From NCBI GenBank assembly GCA_963751695.1, contig CAVVVP010000002.1, positions 372,001 through 436,000 of the forward strand: a stretch of 64,000 bases of DNA, given 5' to 3'. A program made the translations under genes and the position numbers. Shown piece after piece: positions 59,714 through 64,000 of this stretch. The notes beneath the pieces were generated by a model, which was not told where the DNA came from, did not search any database, and worked only from the letters and a program-made list of their open reading frames with translations. How positions within the stretch are numbered: position 1 is the stretch's first letter; the number at the start of each line of letters is the position of its first letter. Source of the stretch: SZUA-22 sp963751695. Its GTDB lineage: Bacteria > Bacteroidota > Ignavibacteria > Ignavibacteriales > Melioribacteraceae.

Positions 59714-61056
59714 TTTAATTTTTCTTTGGATTTCAACTTATAGAAATACAGATATAATGGTAATCCCGTAATTATCAATGATATGCACGCCAACAAACCG
59801 CCGAGTGGATAGGCAAGAAAAGCTCCAAATGCTAGATAGAGCTGAATTAGAACAGAGATCCCGCCCATGAACATCCACCAAGGTGATTTGTAAGTCGGCT
59901 TATAGTCTTCCTTTTTTTGCAACCAGAAGATTGATCCATAGACCAAAGTATTTTGCAGCACATATGAAAGTGTAAAGTAACCAAGAAGATCACCCAGATC
60001 GCCAAATAAGAGAATTATTCCAAATCCAGATTGAAAAACTAATGAAAAGGTGGGCGTTAAATGTTTTGGATGGAGTTTAGCAAATTGTTTGAAAAATAAT
60101 CCATCACGAGCCATTGCATATTCTAGCCTCGGCTGAGTAATTACTGATGAGTTCATTACCCCTAGCATTGATACAAAAACCGCAACAGCAAACAATCCCC
60201 CAGCAATACTAGAGAAAGTATCCATATACATAAATGGATTAATGAATTTTCCTTCTTCTACATTTATCAAGTCTTCGAATGGTACAATTGCACTAGTGAA
60301 TAAGCTGATTAAAACATATGCAACCATGACAAATATTACGGATCCAATTAAAGCTTTTGGAAGATTTACAGTAGGATTTTTAACTTCCCCAGAAGTGTAT
60401 AGAATGTTTAAGAATCCAGCATATGCCCAAATTGTAGCTGCAACTCCAGCAGTGATTATACTCAATGTTATCGGCTCCCCTTCAATATTTGTAACAAGAG
60501 AGCTTACGTTTAGATTACCTTCTCCAAGAAAAAAGAATCCTATTATTACAACAGTTACAAGCGGAAGTAGTTTAGCAATAGTTAATACAACTTGAACATT
60601 GCTTCCAACCCTTACACTTCTGTACTGAATAAATGTGAAAACTATTATTAGCGAAGCTGCAAAAAGTTTTGCATAAATTCCCAGATTTAATTCTGGTAAA
60701 AAATAGCTGAGTGCGTCAGCTGCTAGGAGCCCAATTATCGTTAAAGTCGGGGTATCACTTGTTAGAAATGCAGTCCACGTATACATAAAAGCTAAGAATG
60801 GTGACCCGGCTTTATTTATAAAATGATAAGGTCCCCCTTGATTTGGATAAGCTGTTCCCATCTCTGCTAAAATGAAAATCTGAGGAAGCCAAACTAATCC
60901 GCCTAGAAACCAAATAAATACTGCTATCCACGGATTTCCTGTAATTGCTGCAACAATGGGAATATTAATGAATATTCCAGATCCAATTACTTGTCCAATT
61001 ATTATCGAAGAAGTCTGAGTAAGATTTAGTTCGCGTTTAGGTTTTACTAATTCCAT
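59698..61056 (-). CDS. APC-family amino acid permease
   Basis: 452 residues from ATG 61056 (MELVKPKREL); a TTG at 61098 would add 14 residues overlapping the DUF1460 gene. About twelve transmembrane helices. The first helix SIIIGQVIGSGIFINIP carries the GSGIF substrate-binding motif, and GLVWLPQIFILAEMGTAYPNQGGPY the second and third helix region. It resembles the LAT-type/APC superfamily. Substrate not deducible. Confidence 0.86.
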   Translation of the reverse strand: MELVKPKRELNLTQTSSIIIGQVIGSGIFINIPIVAAITGNPWIAVFIWFLGGLVWLPQIFILAEMGTAYPNQGGPYHFINKAGSPFLAFMYTWTAFLTSDTPTLTIIGLLAADALSYFLPELNLGIYAKLFAASLIIVFTFIQYRSVRVGSNVQVVLTIAKLLPLVTVVIIGFFFLGEGNLNVSSLVTNIEGEPITLSIITAGVAATIWAYAGFLNILYTSGEVKNPTVNLPKALIGSVIFVMVAYVLISLFTSAIVPFEDLINVEEGKFINPFMYMDTFSSIAGGLFAVAVFVSMLGVMNSSVITQPRLEYAMARDGLFFKQFAKLHPKHLTPTFSLVFQSGFGIILLFGDLGDLLGYFTLSYVLQNTLVYGSIFWLQKKEDYKPTYKSPWWMFMGGISVLIQLYLAFGAFLAYPLGGLLACISLIITGLPLYLYFYKLKSKEKLNQSAL

Positions 61057-61064
61057 TTTGGTTA

Positions 61065-61424
61065 TTATTTCTGAGATCTGAGAGGATAAATTTTCCAAGG
61101 TAAAACTATCTTTCCTCTTGTATTTATATCATCATTTACTCTCATCAAGGCAATGCCTACATACTTTTTAGAATTCTGGAAATTCTCAACCCACTCATCA
61201 TAGGGTGTATCTAAAACCGTGCTTTTACTAAGAGATGATTCCCGTATGACTTTACAATCAGAAGTTTCATAAAACATTAACATATGAGCAGAAAATATAT
61301 TATCAAGATTCTTAAATAATAGTGCAAGAATATCACCATCAAGGAAATTTTCTTTTACATCCATTAAAGCATTAAATGGTATATAATTTACAGTTAAAGT
61401 TCTATCTTCCTTTACATATCTCAT
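61065..61424 (-). CDS. DUF1460 amidase-like protein, C-terminal part (after a frameshift)
   Basis: C-terminal 119 residues of the gene whose N-terminal part is at 61456-61947. The true continuation begins upstream of this Met with KQFFQKKGITDMRYVKED, which follows the family's TRTIS-[RQ]-K junction in the N-terminal part once one base near 61458 is removed. It contains LMDVKENFLDGDILALLFKN and a late VGIALMRVNDD, as in the second half of DUF1460 proteins. The repaired protein is about 293 residues, normal length. Confidence 0.82.
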   Translation of the reverse strand: MRYVKEDRTLTVNYIPFNALMDVKENFLDGDILALLFKNLDNIFSAHMLMFYETSDCKVIRESSLSKSTVLDTPYDEWVENFQNSKKYVGIALMRVNDDINTRGKIVLPWKIYPLRSQK

Positions 61425-61455
61425 GTCAGTAATACCTTTTTTCTGGAAAAACTGC

Positions 61456-61947
61456 TTACTGAGAGATTGTTCTTGTAAGTGATTTGGTTTTTTCTCCTGC
61501 TACTTTTTCAGCAACATCATGGAGAAGCCAGCTATTTTCTGGAAGCCAATCTGCGATTGTATAATGATTTCTGGTTTTCATTCCCACAATTCCATCTTTA
61601 TAACGGATCTGCTGGAGGTTGTTGAAAAAATTTTCAAAATTATCTGAGATTGCAAGTGCCAGGACATCTTCGCAATAGACCATGCAATTAGTCGTATCGA
61701 ATGTCAATTGAGGTTGAGTATCAAATAAAGCATAGGGACCATCACCAACGCAGGTCAATCCATATGGCATTCCAAGGAAAAGTTCTGAATAGAATTTCAT
61801 TCGCTCAGTTACTGTTAAATTTTCCTTTGACTTAACCGTTAATATCGAATCAATTTCCCACTTATTCATTTCATATATTTTTCTGGTCTGACTTTGGGTC
61901 CTAATTGTAAAAAACACTATAAATGCTACTAGAATATATTTTTTCAT
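61456..61947 (-). CDS. DUF1460 (N-acetylmuramoyl-L-alanine-amidase-like) protein, N-terminal part
   Basis: 163 residues with a signal peptide (KYILVAFIVFFTIRTQS). It has the DUF1460 features LGMPYGLTCVGDGPYALFD, FDTTNCMVYCEDVLALAIS with the likely catalytic Cys in the NCMVYCED segment, and SRNHFTIADW-like KTRNHYTIADWLPENSWLLHDV. It runs into a TAA at TRTISQ. Some family members cleave cell-wall peptides or act on murein; function here is inferred only. Lies 7 bp after the PBP4-type gene. Confidence 0.85.
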   Translation of the reverse strand: MKKYILVAFIVFFTIRTQSQTRKIYEMNKWEIDSILTVKSKENLTVTERMKFYSELFLGMPYGLTCVGDGPYALFDTQPQLTFDTTNCMVYCEDVLALAISDNFENFFNNLQQIRYKDGIVGMKTRNHYTIADWLPENSWLLHDVAEKVAGEKTKSLTRTISQ

Positions 61948-61954
61948 TTCTGTC

Positions 61955-63421
61955 TCAATTTAATTTTGCTAATTCTATCATTATTTTTTTATGAACATAT
62001 GAAACATCACTACCCTCTCCATTGAAATTATTCGCTATCAATGAGAAAACAATAGTTCTGCCCTTTCTATCTTTAAGATAACCAGAATATGCTCTAACTC
62101 CAGAAATAACGCCAGATTTTATGTGCGCATTCTTCTCAATTTCCGTTCCCCTGCCCATTGACTTAAAGAATCCAATATCGTTTGGATCACCCACAACAGC
62201 AAGGGAATTAAAGAAAGAATTATAGTATTCTTTTTTAGTCATTTTCTCAAGAAGATCAGAGATCATCTTTGCTGTTACTGCATCTGATCGCGAAAGACCG
62301 CAGCCATCATACATTATAAGTCCATCAGAATTAATACCATTCTGCTGTAAAAATTTCTTAACACCTTTTTCTCCACTTTCAATTGTTCCACTACCCTCAA
62401 TTGCTAAACCGATCGCCTTAAATAAAATTTCTGTATATAGATTATCGCTCCTCTTATTCACTATATAGACAATATCCTTTAAAGGAGGGGAGTAAGTTTC
62501 TGTAATAATTTTACTACTATCATAAGTGATTTTGTTTATAAGTTTTTGGGGATTCCCATCAACACTTATTCCCTTTTTAGATAAGGCCTGTTTCAACTTC
62601 TGTACTGCAAATAAAGGTGGATCAGGGATTGAACCTTTTATTGAGAACTCATTTACTCCAGCCGGAATTGTACCTCTCAGTGTTGCATTATACTGCAGCG
62701 GGGCACAATAAATATATCCGTTATCCCCAGATCCTTTCTTGCCAGTCTTCATCAAGTTTGTAAATTGTAATCCTTCAACTATTGGTTCGGTTCTTAGAAC
62801 TTCTGCAGTTTCTCCAACTGTTTTGCTTGGTTTGAAATAGAGAAAATATAAGTTGTTATTTATGGTCAAAGCATTGGCACCAGCACCATAATAATTACCA
62901 ATATCAATCCAGGACCAATTGTCTGGAATTGATTTTTCATCGTATAGTAGGTCATCAGCAATAATATTGCCCATAATTTTTTTTATGCCAATCTTATTGA
63001 TAGCCTGAACCCAAGATTCCATTAAGGCATCTAGAGGCAAAGAACCTTCAACTAGATCATAACCCAATGTGGGATCACCACCTCCAACAAGATAAACATT
63101 TCCATTTAAGGTTCCTTGATTATCAATAGTTCCATCAAAGTATATTCTTGTAACAAACTGGTGATCTTCTCCCAGGATATCTAAAGCAGCAGAAGAAGTT
63201 AAAAGCTTCATATTTGAAGCTGGAGCAACTGAGATACTTGAATTCTGGTCAACGATAACTTTTCCTGATTCCAAATATTTTGCATGCATAGCCCAAAGTG
63301 AGTTTTTGAAAAGTTCAGATCTCTGGTATTTTGATATTAGATTATTTAATGAAGTTAAATCTTGACCTATAGATATAGTGCAAAGTATCGATAGTAAAAG
63401 GAATAATATTTTTTTCTTCAT
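61955..63421 (-). CDS. dacB: D-alanyl-D-alanine carboxypeptidase/endopeptidase, PBP4 (S13) type
   Basis: Periplasmic class-C penicillin-binding protein that trims or cleaves peptidoglycan cross-links. It has 488 residues, a signal peptide (KILFLLLSILCTISIGQ), and all S13 motifs: SxxK as Ser69-Asn-Met-Lys72 (APASNMKLLTS), SxN as KRSDNLYTEIL (~320), and KTG-type KSGVISGVRAYSGY (~433). The family's inserted domain between motifs 1 and 2 is present. It is clustered with DUF1460, suggesting a cell-wall remodelling unit. Confidence 0.93.
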   Translation of the reverse strand: MKKKILFLLLSILCTISIGQDLTSLNNLISKYQRSELFKNSLWAMHAKYLESGKVIVDQNSSISVAPASNMKLLTSSAALDILGEDHQFVTRIYFDGTIDNQGTLNGNVYLVGGGDPTLGYDLVEGSLPLDALMESWVQAINKIGIKKIMGNIIADDLLYDEKSIPDNWSWIDIGNYYGAGANALTINNNLYFLYFKPSKTVGETAEVLRTEPIVEGLQFTNLMKTGKKGSGDNGYIYCAPLQYNATLRGTIPAGVNEFSIKGSIPDPPLFAVQKLKQALSKKGISVDGNPQKLINKITYDSSKIITETYSPPLKDIVYIVNKRSDNLYTEILFKAIGLAIEGSGTIESGEKGVKKFLQQNGINSDGLIMYDGCGLSRSDAVTAKMISDLLEKMTKKEYYNSFFNSLAVVGDPNDIGFFKSMGRGTEIEKNAHIKSGVISGVRAYSGYLKDRKGRTIVFSLIANNFNGEGSDVSYVHKKIMIELAKLN

Positions 63422-63426
63422 AAAAT

Positions 63427-64000
63427 CTATTGTCGATTTATTTGTAAATACTCAGTTATCTTTTTCATTAGTAAAATTCTTTCATCAAGACTTACAATCG
63501 ATTCAAAAGGAAATCCAATTGCGATGACCCCATATTCGCTCTTATAGCCTACGCCAGCACTGTAATAGTTTTCTGAATACCTTAAGATTGTTTCGCTTCC
63601 ATTAGCTGATCCAATTGCGTCAGGTGCTTCTACTTTGTAAATATGTTCATTAAAATCTGTATTGAATGAGAGCGAAACGTCAGAAAAGTGAACATTATTT
63701 CTAACCGACACAACCCCACCGCTTTTCACAGCATGATCAGAATCAAATTTGTATCGCAGAATATTTTCAGCAAAAGCAATATCTAAACTGTCTCTCTTTC
63801 TATATAGATCAGATCCAATATAAGCTCCACTTACAAATATATTTCCTCCATCATTTAAATAGTCTTCTATTCGATTTTGAAATGCTTTTGGAAATGCTGT
63901 AAATCTAGTCCCCCATAAAGAATCACCATATTCTTTTTGCCAATGAGTTTCCTTCTCCTCACCAAGGATAATATCAACGAAAGAAAACTTATTCATTACA
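63427..64000 (-). CDS. Unknown protein, C-terminal fragment (cut by window edge)
   Basis: At least 190 residues; the frame is still open at base 64000, so the ATG at 63996 may be internal. Recognisable segments: YLNDGGNIFVSGAYIGSDLYRKRDSLDIAFAENILRYKF and SEYGVIAIGFPFESIVSLDERILLMKKITEYL, which resemble the C-terminal part of large Bacteroidota secreted proteins annotated as xanthan-lyase/golvesin-like. The match is weak and no function is claimed. It is only 5 bp upstream of dacB. Confidence 0.5.
   Translation of the reverse strand, partial: VMNKFSFVDIILGEEKETHWQKEYGDSLWGTRFTAFPKAFQNRIEDYLNDGGNIFVSGAYIGSDLYRKRDSLDIAFAENILRYKFDSDHAVKSGGVVSVRNNVHFSDVSLSFNTDFNEHIYKVEAPDAIGSANGSETILRYSENYYSAGVGYKSEYGVIAIGFPFESIVSLDERILLMKKITEYLQINRQ

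Overview
The window is AT-rich, gene-dense bacterial chromosome with no insertion sequence, prophage, CRISPR array or rRNA. Gene content points to the Bacteroidota/Ignavibacteriota (FCB) side of bacteria: a fused LpxC-FabZ, a DUF3078 outer-membrane protein, a DUF1460 amidase-like protein, a Reg_prop beta-propeller protein, two tandem Skp/OmpH chaperones, a cysteine-free L33 and one promoter fitting the Bacteroidota TAnnTTTG pattern. An Ignavibacteria-like lineage is my best guess; this is inference from gene content, not a phylogeny.

Layout. Positions 1-9451 (minus strand) hold the transcription/translation block, read from high to low coordinate: tRNA-Tyr, tRNA-Gly, tRNA-Thr, rpmG, tRNA-Trp, secE, nusG, rplK, rplA, rplJ, rplL, a strong hairpin, rpoB (frameshifted) and rpoC (cut by the window edge). 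Positions 9574-14392 (minus) carry yajQ, comM (two frameshifts), an M16 peptidase (frameshifted) and an alanine/aspartate aminotransferase. Positions 14517-24115 are mixed: a small outer-membrane protein, a receiver/PEP-synthase-like fusion, gdhA with a clear terminator, an exopolysaccharide sugar transferase, an MlaE permease, ilvE, and lexA under a 19-bp perfect palindrome that overlaps its promoter.

Positions 24299-45059 (plus) form a nearly gap-free 21-kb envelope-biogenesis run: uppS, bamA, skp, skp, lpxD, lpxC/fabZ, lpxA, a LipM-like acyltransferase, a Reg_prop propeller protein, rfaE1, rfaE2, tamB, rnr and a metalloprotease-propeller-barrel protein. It joins undecaprenyl-diphosphate synthesis, outer-membrane protein assembly, lipid A and heptose synthesis and TamB-type transport.

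After a convergent fmdB-type gene come prs, rplY and pth, a K+-dependent-type membrane pyrophosphatase, rpsF-ssb-rpsR-rplI, and secD-secF closed by a bidirectional terminator. The last 9 kb holds a secreted transglutaminase, a homocysteine S-methyltransferase, a DUF3078 protein, an amidohydrolase, an APC permease, a frameshifted DUF1460 protein, a PBP4-type carboxypeptidase and a gene cut by the window edge.

Five single-base indels break four conserved genes (rpoB, comM twice, M16 peptidase, DUF1460). Since rpoB is essential, sequence or assembly errors explain them better than real inactivation.
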